Both the position numbers and the translations under genes were made by a program. Under the pieces are notes generated by a model. It saw only the letters and a program-made list of their open reading frames with translations. It did not search any database and was not told the origin of the DNA. Below, piece after piece: positions 47,420 through 60,275 of a stretch of 64,000 nt of DNA. Each line of letters opens with the position of its first letter. Within the stretch, counting starts at the first letter, position 1. Source of the DNA: Mytilus galloprovincialis (Eukaryota > Mollusca > Bivalvia > Mytilida > Mytilidae); contig NC_134843.1 of NCBI RefSeq assembly GCF_965363235.1, forward strand, positions 67,805,865 through 67,869,864, in the 5' to 3' direction.

Positions 47420-47800
47420 AGTTAACTACTTTCGGTTTAGAATAGTCACTTCCGATTTAATCTGATTCCAAAAAATATATGGTTTCAAAATGCATTTTTC
47501 AGTGAAATAATGGAGACAATTGACTCGTTCCAGTGTACAAAATACCACTTCCGGTGTCATAAAAAAGTTTGTATTACAAATATTCGAAATACAAAATTCT
47601 TTAAACCTTTGCTTAAAAAAGGGACATTATTGGGTACATCCGGTTTATGAAATGTCACTTCCGGTGTCAAATGACAGTTTTCACTACACTTATTCGAAAA
47701 TGTCTGTTTCCGTTTACCTCTGTCTAAAATAACGGAGAGAATTTGGTACCTCTGGTTTACAAAATAGCACTGACGGTTCACATAATAGGTTGATTCGCGC
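47420..47800 (+). repeat. Tandem repeat, about 115-120 bp unit, three to four copies
   Basis: Each unit has a CACTTCCGGTGTCA-type word followed by TATTCGAAAT or a variant, then AATGGAGA or AACGGAGA. Unit starts fall near 47,430, 47,525, 47,640 and 47,755. Diverged. Confidence 0.65.
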
Positions 47801-48280
47801 TATTTCTAAAAAAAATATGGTTTCTGGTTATTTTACATTTAAAAACCGCCTGGTTTGCACAACGTTCCATCCTGTAGACCCCTTTTGACGTGATATGTCG
47901 TCTATAACAATGCTATTATAAATACTGTATGTTCCGATATGAAGTTATATCAAAGGTCAAAGTAATGAATGTCTTATTTACCTTTGACTTTACTTCAATT
48001 TCGAGGTTTAATATGTTTGGTTAAAATAGTCATTCTCAACAGCTTATTTAAATATATGAACAGAGATAAATCCAATGGAAAGTCACCAGAGCACTTGGAC
48101 CCAAATGTATTGGCGAAGCGTCATGTCGAACCTTACAATTTTCTGGGAACCTTAGCTCGATACCTTTTAAAGTTTGCAATAACAATTGTTGGATATATAC
48201 CAAATCTCCTTATATCTATAAACATGCAAACTTGAACCTTCAGAAATTAGTGAGTGTTTTTATTCACTAAAATCAAAAGC
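47801..48280. other. No supported gene
   Basis: A plus-strand frame at 47,969-48,235 includes GKSPEHLDPNVLAKRHVEPYNF, which does not match any family I know. No other support. Confidence 0.35.
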
Positions 48281-48284
48281 TCGA

Positions 48285-48470
48285 ACACTTCGAACGAATT
48301 GATAACAACTGTCATATTCCTGACTTGGTACAGGTATTTTCTTATGTAGACAATGGTGGAGTAACCTGCTTTTGAAGCTAGCTTAACCTATCACTTGTAT
48401 GACAGTCGCTTCAAATTCAATTAAATTGACAACGATTTGTGAACAAAGAAACAGACACAAATAATAATTC
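48285..48470 (+). repeat. Dispersed repeat family B
   Basis: AACAACTGTCATATTCCTGA, CTTGGTACAGGTATTTTC, and ATGACAGTCGCTTCAAATTC. The 5' part of the family is missing. Confidence 0.72.
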
Positions 48471-48688
48471 GATTAATAACAAAGATAAATTAAAATGTGT
48501 TGGGTCTTTGAGTTTACAATAACATAAAAGATGTGTTTTTTGAAAATTCTGAATTTTATACGATAATTTATACTTTTTGCATACTTTTTATTCTTTTTCT
48601 CCTTTTTTCATTAACGCCAACTTGAATGATTTTGCGTGGTTACGTTAGTTAGTTGTTTTTCTAACGAGGGTACTATAATGATGCCTAA

Positions 48689-49776
48689 AGCCCTGATCAC
48701 AACGAACCCACGACACATCTATGCAGCTCCGATCCACGACATGAAATTGTGTCAAATCGCGGGTCATCTGTGAATGTCGTACCACAATCGCACGACAGTT
48801 GCACGATATGTTGGGCATTGTGGCGCTGTCGTACGTCATGGGACGAAAATTGGATATGCACCTTTTTTGCTCTACGATTTTTTTGTCGTATAATTGTCTT
48901 GTGGCTGTCGTGAGAGTGTCTTACCACAGTCGTGCGACTGTTGTGCGATAAACACATTGTCGTGGGTACCAACATTAACCATTTTAATAAAACAATCATC
49001 GGATGACTGTCGTACGACAATCTCACGAATACAAAATTTCGTACGATGCTCGCACATCATGGATTGTCGTCTGTCGTACGACAGTGGTACGTTCGTCGTG
49101 CAGCATATTTACGTTTTATTTAGAAGAATACAATTCGGCGGGAATGAATGTTTGGAAATGCATACCGTCAACCATTTTAAGAGGATGGCTTTTCAACCAG
49201 AACGATTATGTTCGGCCTTGTTGAGTATGCGCCTTGCCGGACCCCAACAAGAGCAAAACATAGTCCTGTTAGCGTTGATTTGAGCCCGTAAATATAGTAT
49301 AGGAACGCCCGACGTTGATGGGTTAAGCAATGGATCGAACGGCGCCTGATATTTGGGCAGTATAGTACACTGATACAAGAGTTGGAACGGGAATCTACCG
49401 ATGATTTCGTTGGATTCATGCGGATGGAGCCTGACATGTTTCAAGAGCGTTTGCTGAGAGTCGTCACTCGCATCACAGTTGCACAACAGTCGTACGACAG
49501 TGGCATGATAGTATCACGACAGTCACACGCGCATCGCAATACATGAAAACATGAAAAAAAACTCAATTGTCGTACGATTGTCGCACGACTGACTTGCGAC
49601 AAGCACACGACAGTACAATTTCATATTTTTTTCTGTCTTGTACCCATCATGGAACCATCGTGGGCATGTCATAGCTGCAATGATGTAACCACTCGAAATA
49701 TTATTTTGACATTTTGCACAACTATTTTATAGATCTTCAACTACAAAAAATAGTACGATCTGTTGTGACCGGGACT
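48689..49776 (+). mobile_element. PIF/Harbinger-family element, internally deleted, with TAA target duplication
   Basis: Ends AGCCCTGATCACAAC (48,689) and GTTGTGACCGGGACT (to 49,776) are imperfect inverted repeats; TAA flanks both sides (48,686-48,688 and 49,777-49,779). TAA duplication is the signature of this superfamily. Words TCGTACGAC, GTCGTGCGAC and CACGACAGT fill 48,700-49,110 and 49,480-49,620. A transposase fragment lies in the middle. Confidence 0.85.
49200..49482 (+). pseudogene. Harbinger transposase N-terminal fragment
   Basis: The frame from 49,301 reads RNARR, a stop, WVKQWIERR, then FGQYSTLIQEL and FVGFMRMEPDMFQERLLRVV. Harbinger transposases have an R-R-x-W-W-V-x-P-W-I-x-R-R segment, then G-x-[YF]-x-x-L-x-x-E-L and F-x-x-[YF]-x-R-M-x-P-x-x-F-x-x-L-L. 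The TGA stands where the family has the first tryptophan (TGG). The preceding Leu-rich part is in another frame. The catalytic domain is gone. Confidence 0.78.
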
Positions 49777-49779
49777 TAA

Positions 49780-50920
49780 AATGCCAGAACCTTTTTGTTT
49801 TACTTTCGATTTTGTCGGCTAAGAAAGTCGGAGTTGATATGATCTTTCATCGAATATAATTTATTTATTTTGACGTGTAGAATCTTCAACAAGATTGATT
49901 GTTTTAGTATTTGATATCTTGGTTTTAAACATTGATGCATTTTCTTTTTCAATATGTTATACTATTTGAACTTTTTATTTAACATTTTCTGTAGAAACAC
50001 GATAATGTTCATACTTGTTGAAATCATTTCAGAACAGTTATCACTTTCTGAAACTATTTTTTATTACATGGTCACATTTGTGATTTCTTGGTGAAACGTT
50101 TATGAACACAGTTTGTGCGGTATAAAAGTTTGATAGGTTTATAATGTTTTAGCATTGATCAAAGTACATTTTTGATTGAGTGTTTCTTTGATACATATGA
50201 CGTGGTTCTGTACTTATACATCCCGTCATTGTGTTATTGTGCATTGGTAAATGTTTGTATTCTTGTCTTTAATTTTTGCTAATATGCTTTGTTTATATGC
50301 CTCTTTGTGCTTCTTTGTCACCGTTTGTTTATTTATATTGCGATTAAGATTATGAAACAATGTTGACTGCTGTACCCCAAATTATGATATTTTTACCTAT
50401 TATATCTGTTTTTTTGGTCGGATTTTGGTATTTTTTTAATTTTACTTTTCATTACAGGAAATTTCGTATTTTTTAACCGGTACTAACTTTTGACAGCACG
50501 AACAAACAAGTTGTTGAACCCTCTTAACTGAAAACCTATAATTATACCCGAACTTGCACAAATTCCCTTTTCTAATAATATCATCATTTGAATGATTACC
50601 TACTTTTAAACGTGCATGTTGATGTGTTATTCTTTTCTTTTCTCATTTTATGATAGAGAGTAAGATTGTTTTAAACAAATATATATACATATGGAGTTAT
50701 CGTTTTACTTTTGTATAAACAATAACAAATTCCAAAAGCAAATAATCTCGTATTGTTCAATTACAATGATTCCAGATATGTTCACTGGTTGTCCATTACA
50801 AACTGAAGAGCATGCTTTGAAGCAATGAATCAATTCCTCCTCATTTCAAATGTTGATAATTTCTTCAATTCCAATGTAAATAATAAGGAATAAAAGTTAC
50901 CTTTCATTGTTTGATTTGAT
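49780..50920. other. No gene seen
   Basis: AT-rich. No recognisable repeat or coding sequence. Confidence 0.5.
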
Positions 50921-50925
50921 TAGCT

Positions 50926-51390
50926 ATGCAAGGTAGGAAATCTGTATTTGCTTTGAAATCAAAAGTATCATCCTTATATTTGAATGTTTTCACATACCTT
51001 AATTTGTTTGATACATATATAAATAGTATTTTATGCTATGGCAATGATATAATGGGCTTTCATAAAGCTCAAAATATTAAAAAGATTCAGTTAGATTTTT
51101 ACAAAATTATTTTAGGTGTGAAACCATGCACAACGAATTGTGTATTATAAGATTGGTAGATATCCTCAACGAATAGTTGTATTCTTAAAAATTATTATCA
51201 AGAACAGGAAAGGAATCAATGTATGAATAGAAATAGTTGAATTCTTCAGCTGAAGTATTTATTATTTAGTTCGGGTATGAGTGATTTTTGGTATAACAAA
51301 GATAATTCAGTTGTAAATAACACTCTTAAGTATTTTATCAAAACTAGAATATTTGATCAAGCTAATCAATACTAGAATCAGTTATTGGAA
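50926..51390 (+). mobile_element. LINE remnant (end of reverse transcriptase and downstream)
   Basis: The frame reads GRKSVFALKSKV, FDTYINSILCYGNDIMGFH, IKKIQLDFYKIILGVK, followed in another frame by GRYPQRIVVF and then SGMSDFWYNKD. These match, in order, the tail of CR1/Jockey-type non-LTR elements (L-x-x-K-x-x-x-L-x-x-P, L-F-D-x-x-V-x-P-I-L-x-Y-G-x-E-V-W-G, L-x-x-C-K-x-I-L-x-V, G-R-Y-P, F-W). Several frameshifts and stops; 5' truncated. Confidence 0.78.
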
Positions 51391-51669
51391 TGATCCCTAA
51401 CGTGTTTTCGTACAAATAATTGTTTATAATTTTACCTTACCTAACATGTGAATTTTAGTGTACATAACTAGAATAAAAAATAAATTCAACAGAAGACGAA
51501 TTTAATTTCATTTCATTCTGAAGTGTGATTGATATACTGCAATAAGGAGACAGTACATTAAGCCATATTATTATATGCGTCCATCGTCATTTAAGCTTGC
51601 ACAATTGCTGAGAACAGAAAATGTAAAAGGCATATGTAACCTTTGTTAATATCTTTTCCATGCGTAAAT

Positions 51670-52060
51670 CGCTGGAAGACATGCTCTTCAACTTCGTACT
51701 TTATTTGGCCTTTTTAACTTTTATGGATTCGAGCGTCACTGATCAGTCTTTTGTAGACGAGACGCGCGTCTGGCGTATATATTAAATTTAGTCCTGGTAT
51801 CTATGATGAGTTTATTTACCACCACTGGGTCGATGCCACTGCTGATGGAGATTTATTTCCCCGAGGGTATCACAAGCCCAGTAGTCAGCACTTTTTGTGC
51901 TGACATGAATTGTCATTTATATGGTTATATTTATAAATTTACAAAATTGAATTTTTTGAAATACTCAGGCTTTTCTACCCTCAGGCATAGATTACCTTAG
52001 CTGTATTTGGCAAAACTTTTAGGAATTTTGGTCCTCAACTTTTTTGGATTCGAAGTGTTT
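51670..52060 (-). repeat. Dispersed repeat family C, reverse copy
   Basis: ATGCTCTTCAACTTCGTACT, TTCGAGCGTCACTGATCAGT and CGAGACGCGCGTCTGGCGTA mirror 27,590-27,700. An inserted 51,800-51,960 stretch (CCACTGGGTCGATGCCACTG) is absent from that copy. Open frames are chance. Confidence 0.75.
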
Positions 52061-54180
52061 TTAATTACTTGTGATTTTATGTTGTGCTTATAGCTCAATG
52101 GTCTTAATCAGTTAATTGCCTCAAAAAGTAAGACACCTGTAATTTTAAAAATTGTCGTTATTTTTTTAGTGTATATTATATTTGTTTTTCGTTTGTTGCT
52201 TTGGACACGAATAAGGCAGATTCTTTTTTCATTTGATTTGTAAAGATGTGGCTTTTTATGGCTTGCTATGAAGAAAAGGTTTTTCTAGTTGTCGACCCAT
52301 AATTGCTAGTATCTAGTAGGTCATTTGATCTCTTGTAAATAGTTGTAAATTGGCAATCATAACATATCTCCTTATTTTATATAGAAGGTATTGATCGAGT
52401 AAAGTTACAACAAAAGATATTAAAACTTGATTTATTGAACTTTTTTTTACGTTTAAAACAATTAAAATACATATTGAGCACCAGAATCATAATGTACAAA
52501 AAGGCAAAATAGGACATTTACATGAAACTGTAATTATTAAAAGAAAATAAGATCATTAGCAGATGACTTGTGCAGTACGATAAAACATCAGTTTTACCAA
52601 ACAAGAGGTAATGATAATTTTATTACATTACATACTCTATAAAAGGATAACAAGTTATTTAAAAAACTTTTCTAACATATTCTCTGCCATGTTAACTACA
52701 CAAAATGTGAGGTTGCTATGGTTCAGCTTGAAATCTCTTAGAATGTCCACTGAAACTCACTTATATATAAGATTTGGATTGCATTAGCTTAATGCAATTT
52801 CTGTATAAAATTAAATGCTATTGTATTTGACCTTAGACATCAACTTCAGTATTAGTTGCAGGTATTTAAATCTGATATCTTAAGGTACAAATCAAACACT
52901 GTGAATCCCTTCTAAATGTTTCAAATTCAACTCTAGATTTCAAAAGTAAAAAAGCCAGAGACTTTTTTCACAAAAATATTATGATTAAAATTGTATTTAA
53001 AAAAAGTATCTTTACTCTTAAAATATTTTGAGAAAAGAGTTGCAGATTTTGGATCTTAGGTGTTTAGTATGGTTCTAGAAAGTTGATATTTCTACCTTGT
53101 TTTATTATTGCTTAACCAGTGTCTCCTGTATTAATAGTAGCAATGAACAAAATGCACATTCCAAAGTAAATCAACCGTTTTATCAAATGATAACCTGTTT
53201 TAAAATCAATAAATAAATAAATAAGGTAAAATATTAGCTATCTCTATGTACTGTGATGGTTTGTGTTTCCATATATTGTGTTATTATACTGTTGACTATC
53301 TTTTGGTTATTTTCTTTTTATGTCATGGCGTTTTCAGTTTGTTTTCTTCTTATCAGTTTGAATGTTCTTTTGGTATCTTTCACTTCTTTTTTTAAACTCT
53401 GAAGAAAAGTCATGTAAAAAGACTATTACTTTTATCCCTTATAAATGCCTTGTACTTTGAAATTTTGTCTAACCCTAAGGATGAAATATTGAGTTTTCAA
53501 AATGGGAAACACACAATATGCCGATCCTTCCATATTAAGTATTTTAATCATTTTTTACCTTTACATTTATTCTTAAAAACCTCATTAACATCATGCTTAG
53601 CTTTAAAAACTCCTTAACAATAATACACAAAGACATACAAAAGTAAAACTTCTACAATCTCAATAACAACCTTAAGTACGATGTTGACTCTTTAAGGAAC
53701 ACATTCATTGTCGCACAAGTAATACCCTCCTTGAAAAAATCGTGTATTGGTTTTGTCTGACATATCCAATAAATAATCATACATTGAAACTCCATGCTGT
53801 CAAACAGCTGACCAAATGTTAAATAATTCTGCTCAATACTACAGGAGAAATGTATGGAAGTATTGGAAAACAGAGGGTAAACTTCTGATAAATCTAGAGA
53901 GTAATCATACTTTAGAAAAAATATTAGGTTTATTCCACATATGGTAACTCGTACAAAATCAGCAAACAGGAGTGGTTTTCTGACAGAAAAAAATGCATCT
54001 GCTGCACAAATCACTCCCAAGTGCTGACAAATTTTGAAGTAATTCTATTCAGTTGCAACTAAGAAAGTTGCAACAACAATAGTACTGGACAAAGGGATGA
54101 ACAGATGAATGGACAAACAGAGTAAAAAAAGAACCCACTCTTAGAGAAAGGATAAACATTTATTACATTACGCATATCAA
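52061..54180. other. No gene; worn repeats
   Basis: 52,255-52,370 holds a family E fragment. 53,570-54,125 resembles dispersed non-coding repeat DNA (CAGTTGCAACTAAGAAAGTT, then GGACAAAGGGATGAACAGAT). A 122-codon minus-strand frame (53,652-54,020) shows no domain. Confidence 0.45.
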
Positions 54181-54254
54181 AACAAGGATTCACAATCTTA
54201 ATTTGGAAAAAGTATGGGTTTCTTTAGCACAGAAGTCAGTATATAAAAAATAAA

Positions 54255-55033
54255 CAGCTGTGCCATGAGTGCATGATACGCCCGACGTCTGGTGTGGAAG
54301 TTTAATGCAATAATCATATATAGTTTCTGAGAAAGTTTTAAGCAATAACCATATACTGTTTTTGAGATACGGCGGGACATGTGAACCCCCCTCTTTTTTT
54401 TTTTTTACAAAAAACTAAATATCACTAAAATAAAATTTTGAATCAAAACCAAAAAGTATACAGATCTTTAGATTAATTTAACAAAACCAAAAAGTATACA
54501 GATCTTTAGATTAATTTAACAAAACCAAAAAGTATACAGATCTTTAGATTAATTTAACAAAGAAGTGTATAAAGTTTTAAGCAATCATCATAAATTGTTT
54601 TTGAGATACGGCGGGACATGTAAAAAAACCCTCCTTCTTTTTTACAAAATACTCAATAACTCAAAAATAAAATTTTGAATCATCACCAAAAGTATACAGA
54701 TCTTCAGATTGATATAACTAAGAAGTGTGTAAAGTTTTAAGCAATAATCAAAAATTGTTTTTGAGATACAGTGCGACATGTGAAAAAAACACACCCCTGT
54801 TTTAGTTACAAAGTGCCGTAACTCAAAAAGTTTTAATTTTATTTTCACCAAAAAGTATACAGGTCATTTGACCATCATAAGAAACAACTGTTTTAAGTTT
54901 CATGAAATATGGATAAGTCGTTCTCAAGTTACAGTGCGACATGTTTACGCCGGACAGATGGACTGACGGACAGACAGACACTGGACATTTGTATACCATA
55001 ATACGTCCCCTAAAATTTTGACGGGCGTATAAA
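54255..55033. mobile_element. Repeat element with ATACGCCCG ends and tandem core
   Basis: ATACGCCCGAC near 54,276 is mirrored by GACGGGCGTAT near 55,020. The interior has about four units of roughly 155 bp (AAGTTTTAAGCAATAATCAT, TTTTTGAGATACGGCGGGAC, AAAAGTATACAGATCTT). Within one unit, a 37-44 bp piece (CCAAAAAGTATACAGATCTT) is present three times in a row (54,449-54,560). Ends in GACGGACAGACAGACA. Non-coding. Confidence 0.72.
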
Positions 55034-55640
55034 AAGTGCTGTTACATTTTGTTTAACAAAAAATTGCAAACATAAGAATAAACATGGAGATTATATCTTG
55101 GAACCAGTAGGTAAACAAAACAAAACATTTTTCAATGTTCAAAATCTTCCCAAAAGAGAGGCATGTCTTTTGAATCACCAATAAAGTTCAACCTATAAAA
55201 TTAAAACTACTTATTTCGTTCTGTCAAATCTTATGGCTAGGATTCGATGTAATTTTTTTTATGTCAAATCTTATGGCTAAGCTTCGATGTCAAAACTTTT
55301 GAGGTAGTTTTCTAATGTATATTCTACTTGATTTACATGATGAAAAATACAACTGAGTCATTCTAAAAAAGATTTTCATAAGATTTACATCCTATTCTAT
55401 AGATTTTGATATTATTCATCTGTACTGCTAATATAATGCATCAGTTCCAAGATAAATTAGAAGTTGGAAACAAATCACATGCTATCTCTGTCAATGTAGG
55501 GACACAAAATGCAGACAGCAATCTTAATCTTTGGAGTTTGCAATATTAACTAAATCTTTGGCATTACTACATATTGAAATTCAATTTTCTAAATCATTCT
55601 CATTCATATCTGTGTAATAATTATGCATACATACATGTAT
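55034..55640. other. No gene seen
   Basis: AT-rich. A short direct duplication near 55,230-55,290 (GTCAAATCTTATGGCTA twice) is the only feature. Confidence 0.5.
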
Positions 55641-55642
55641 AT

Positions 55643-56421
55643 GTTCCAGACCGTATGAGTATTTGGACCGTACGCGTACGGTCTGGACCGTATGCGTACT
55701 TTTTCAATATACGCATACGGTCGGACCGTACGCGTACGGTCTGACTAATATTAAGAATTTGGTCAAGTTTATTAGATACAAATGTATATAACAGATCAAC
55801 ATAACTTATATCTCAAATTAACATGAAAAGTTGAATAGTTATTGAAATAAAAACTTAATATTTTAACTATTTGTAAAAAATCAGGCTTATTTAATCTGTT
55901 AATCTCCTGTACTTAGCATGTCAGTAATTCATTAATTACAGCCCAGTATGCTCATTGAAATTGAAGTTATCGGAAGTAAACATAATGTGGGAGGACAATT
56001 GTTTTTAGAATATTTAGGAACTTTACAAAAAATGCATATGCAAAGGAACATGCATAAACAAAACATGTTAATGTTAAAAATATATGACGTTCCTTGTGGA
56101 AGCAAGTGTCATCTTGGGCCAGAGTAACAAAATAGGATTCACGGATATAAAATTAAACAAAATTTAATATTTAATTTTTATTGTTCGCTTATTCACTTTA
56201 TCCATCTAATTGTAATAATAACAATTTGTATAACTAAAAGTAAAGATTTTGATAAATGTTTCTTAACATTTAACCCATATGATCCCAAAACATGTATGGT
56301 CAGCTGGACCGTACGCGTATACTCATACGGTCCGACCGTACGCGTATGGTCGGACCGTACGAGTATACGTATACGGTCCGGACCGTACGCGTACGGTCCA
56401 AATACTCGTATGGTCTGGAAC
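55643..56421. mobile_element. MITE with CpG-rich palindromic ends
   Basis: Left end GTTCCAGACCGTATGAGTAT (55,643) and right end are inverted repeats (right end at 56,421 reads CTGGAAC). Each end is a cluster of GGACCGTACGCGTACGGTC-like palindromes (left 55,654-55,745, right 56,306-56,400). The middle (about 560 bp) is AT-rich and non-coding. ATAT is found on both flanks, a possible target duplication but low in information. Confidence 0.78.
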
Positions 56422-56829
56422 ATATATAAACATATACAAAAACGCATATTTATCAGCACAGTAACAAGGCAGCTATATAATATCTGCAATATCTGACTGT
56501 AAAACTTAAAATAATAATCATGTTATCACTTTTGTAAAATGGAAGTAGCAATTTGTTGGTGAACAAAGTTTATCTAGTATATTGATAAAATACAAAGTTA
56601 TTTCAAAGCATCATGAAACCAGATGCTCAGCAGGGCGCAGCTTTAAACGACCACATAATTCAACCCTGATCATGAACAGTTGGGGCAAGTACGGACACAA
56701 CATTCAAGCTTGATACAGCTCTGAATCTGGATTGTGATTAAATAGTTGAAACAGCATAGCTTTTTGACACAGAATGAATGTAGTCTAATGAACTTAAATT
56801 ATATTTTTTTCACTTCCCCCTTTCCCTTA

Positions 56830-57390
56830 TTCCAAAATTATATTAATAGTAACTTCTAAAAATTAATTTACAGATTATCATCTCAAGACAATTATCATTT
56901 CTTTATAGCACATTTTCAAGCAGTGTAAGGGAGGTACAATGTAATCAAACATATATTTAAGTTTTCTTTAAATGGAAGTTAATTACCTCTTTTACACCCT
57001 TGTTTTCTCCCCTTTTTTGCCTTTAATTGCTAAATGATTTGAGCCCCCCCCCCCCATAATCATACCTTTGTAGTATGGAAACTTGTGTAATTTCAGAGAG
57101 ATTTATACACTTAAACACAAGTTATTGACTAGAAACTACAAAAATGCTAATTTGTGCCACTTTTTTGGCCCCTTATTCCTACACCTTTCGGACCATAAAC
57201 CCCAAAATCAATCCCAAGATTCCTTTTGTGGTTATAAGCATTGTGTTAACATTTTACTGTTTCCAATTTACTTATACTTTAGTTTTTATCCGGAAACCAT
57301 CTGTCTTTGGACAAAGCTGACGACGATGATGACGACATGATACCAATATACGACTAAAATCTTTTTTAATTTTTGCGCTCGTATAAAAAT
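56830..57390. repeat. Dispersed repeat with poly-C run and GACGATGATGACGAC end
   Basis: ATTACCTCTTTTACACCCTT, a 12-base C run (57,044-57,055), CCCCTTATTCCTACACC, GACCATAAACCCCAAAATCA and GCTGACGACGATGATGACGA. Looks like a dispersed family; non-coding. Confidence 0.55.
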
Positions 57391-57399
57391 AGCTCACAA

Positions 57400-60270
57400 C
57401 TCTCCAAATGAAAAATGCTCAGCGTAAACAATCACAACAGTCCTTTTTTTACATTCAAATATGGTTTTAAAACCACTAATATGCTTTCATGAATAAATAT
57501 TACACTTATTATAACATTGTCATATCACACATTGTCAACACTATGGAAACAATACTGACCTTGGTTTTTGGCATTATCAAATATTACTATCCTTGCATAT
57601 ATAATATATCTTTACACAATTAATGAATAAATTGATTGACATAAAACAATATTGTCTTTAAAAATTTTAGTTTTTCAAACATTTGGTCAAAAAGGGAATA
57701 TACTAAAATTTTTACATTAAATAAAAATCTGTTTACTATGATAAGTTACCAATCTGACTTTAATTGCAGTGACTAGGTCAACAATGGTAATACAGCTTTA
57801 CCTCCTCCATGTATCATGTGTATACTATTGAACATACTTTATATTAAATGAATTCATTGACAATTCTGACAGTGATACATAAAAAAAGGTCTATACCAAG
57901 TCAGAAATATGACAGTTGTTATCCATTTGTTTGATGTGTTTGAGTTTTTGATTTTGCCTTCGGATTTTGGACTTTCCGTTTTCAATTTTTTTCTCAGAGT
58001 TCCATTTTGTGATTTTACTTTTTTCTAGTAAGAAGTACACATCAAAGAGAAAATGAAAATTTTCACAAAACCAAAATAACAACAGTAGATAACAATATAA
58101 ATGAGTTTACAATTATAAATATTATAAAAAATATAAATATACTATATAAATATATATTATTTTACCTTTTAAAGAATAAAAGAAGTTTTACTGGTTTTAC
58201 CAAAAAATCTTTTCAAACCATTTCTTGTTTAAAATGTACAGCACCATAACATTATTGATCATTACAAATCCTCTGAAGTTCTGATTATTGATATATTCTG
58301 TTTATTTTCAATACCTGAAGACATTTCTAGAAATTTCAAAGAGAGTTTATATGTTTAACCACCTCATATTTTTTTTTAATATCAATCCTTATCTTCAGTA
58401 TGGCAGGTTGATATGTTATTAGGTATAAACAAAATAAAAGTAAACTGTAATTTGTAATGGCATATGAAAATCATCCATTGTATTGCAAATTACTAAAATT
58501 ATTATTGCAATTTTCTTTATGTTTTCTTAGAGTAATAGCATAGTTTATACCTATTGTAGTTCTACATTTTGTCCTTTGTGCAAGGGTTTTGTAGTTTGAA
58601 GTTTGATGCTTTAACTGTTATTTTGAAATAAATATGGACTTTCAACGTTATTAATGGCAAATAAAGATAAACAACAGCTATATACCAAGGGAAAATGGTA
58701 ACAAACCACTTAAACATCAAGACAGTTTTATTTATAACTACCACATAACATAGTTGCGAATCGCAAGCTGCATATACTCTTCAGATTAGCAGTACTAGTT
58801 TAGAGTTTCAGAAAAGTTTACTACCACACCAAAGTTGATCTTATATTTTGAAAGTCACAGACCATATCTAAATTTTAGGTCCTTACTACAGATTGTCTAA
58901 AAATACAACAAAAAAAGAGTTTTCTAAAACTAAGTTTATAGTACTTTGAAAGACTTTGGTTACTCACACTGCATTTATAGTCCCTTCCAGGACTTAAAGT
59001 ACAAAAAAGGATGTGTCCATAGTACACAGCTACCCAACTCGCACTATCATTTTCTGTGTTCAGTTGACTGTGAAACTGGGGTCAATACTCTAATTTGCTA
59101 TTGATATTACCAAATTAAAAAGATAATATCATAGTAACATGTGTACTGGGTTTCAAGTTGATTGGACTTCAACTACTTCAAAAACTTCATTGACCAAAAA
59201 CTATAACCTAAAGTGGGACAAACCGATGGACAAAAGAACAAAATGGATGCACAGACAAAAAAACATAATGCCCCTAGGTAAGGCACAAAAAACTTAACAG
59301 TTTAGCTTATAATTACAATTTCAAAAACCTCTTTAACAGATTTTAAAACTTTGTTTCAATTTATAAGCTGTATTTTAATGTTAATCAATTTGTAATGCCA
59401 TACATTTTATCATGTTTACAGCTCTACTGTCTAAATTAATAAGAATTTTAACGAATATACTTTTGATAGACATTGGATACAACAACTATTGGTTAAACTT
59501 TCAACTTAAATGCAAAGGTACTCAACCTAAGTTTATTGTTTTGCTAATCTAAAATAGCTTTCTTTGAATATTATGCTTTTAAATGCTTATGCAGTTTTGA
59601 ACCTATTGCAGAAATTGACTAAATTATTTGTAAATTTCATATCAAATCATTTTACCCTTTCATGCATAATATTTGGCCTTGGACAACTTTTACCCAGTAA
59701 CAAATTAATTGCATAACATTTAGGATCTTAAAAAAAATAACATGGAAGCCCTGGCAAGCATTTCTTGTAATCAATTGTATTATGATTATTTTCAACTGTA
59801 CTCATAATTGATAAACATTTGTTTTTAAATATGTCATTATCAAATTATCTTGAAAATAACAAGTTATAATCCAACCAAAGTAAGGGTGACTATTATCTCA
59901 TTACCAATTCTGTTATAATGTCAACAGTAAGATCATATATAACTCAGGTATAACAAATTTTGATAAAAGCAATCTGAGTTGAATTTCATAAACCAATAAT
60001 GTGGTTTCATTTATTTTTGTTGGTACCAATTTTCTCGGATAAAGGACAAATTTCATGTTTGATTTCGTGGTTTTGCCAAAGTCTGTAAAAAATTCAGTAT
60101 TTGTTTAACTTTTAATTTTGTGAATCACCTGTACACACCAATTCCACGAAAATTGGTATCCAATAAATAATTATGAATCTACACATTGCTACAGTAGTAG
60201 AATATTAGGATGTTATCAATTGGGTTGCATGTAGCCGTAACAATAGTCTCTCTCAACTCATCTTAATACT
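57400..60270. other. No gene; downstream of the BIR gene
   Basis: AT-rich. 59,130-59,290 is a worn dispersed repeat (AACATGTGTACTGGGTTTCA, then GGGACAAACCGATGGACA) also seen near 12,800. No coding sequence seen. The 3' end of the BIR transcript may reach in to about 60,010, where a reverse AATAAA lies (60,010-60,015). Confidence 0.45.
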
Positions 60271-60275
60271 TGAGG

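Noticed and set aside
53652-54020. A 122-codon minus-strand frame
   Set aside because: No recognisable domain, surrounded by repeat-like DNA, no splice or poly(A) context.
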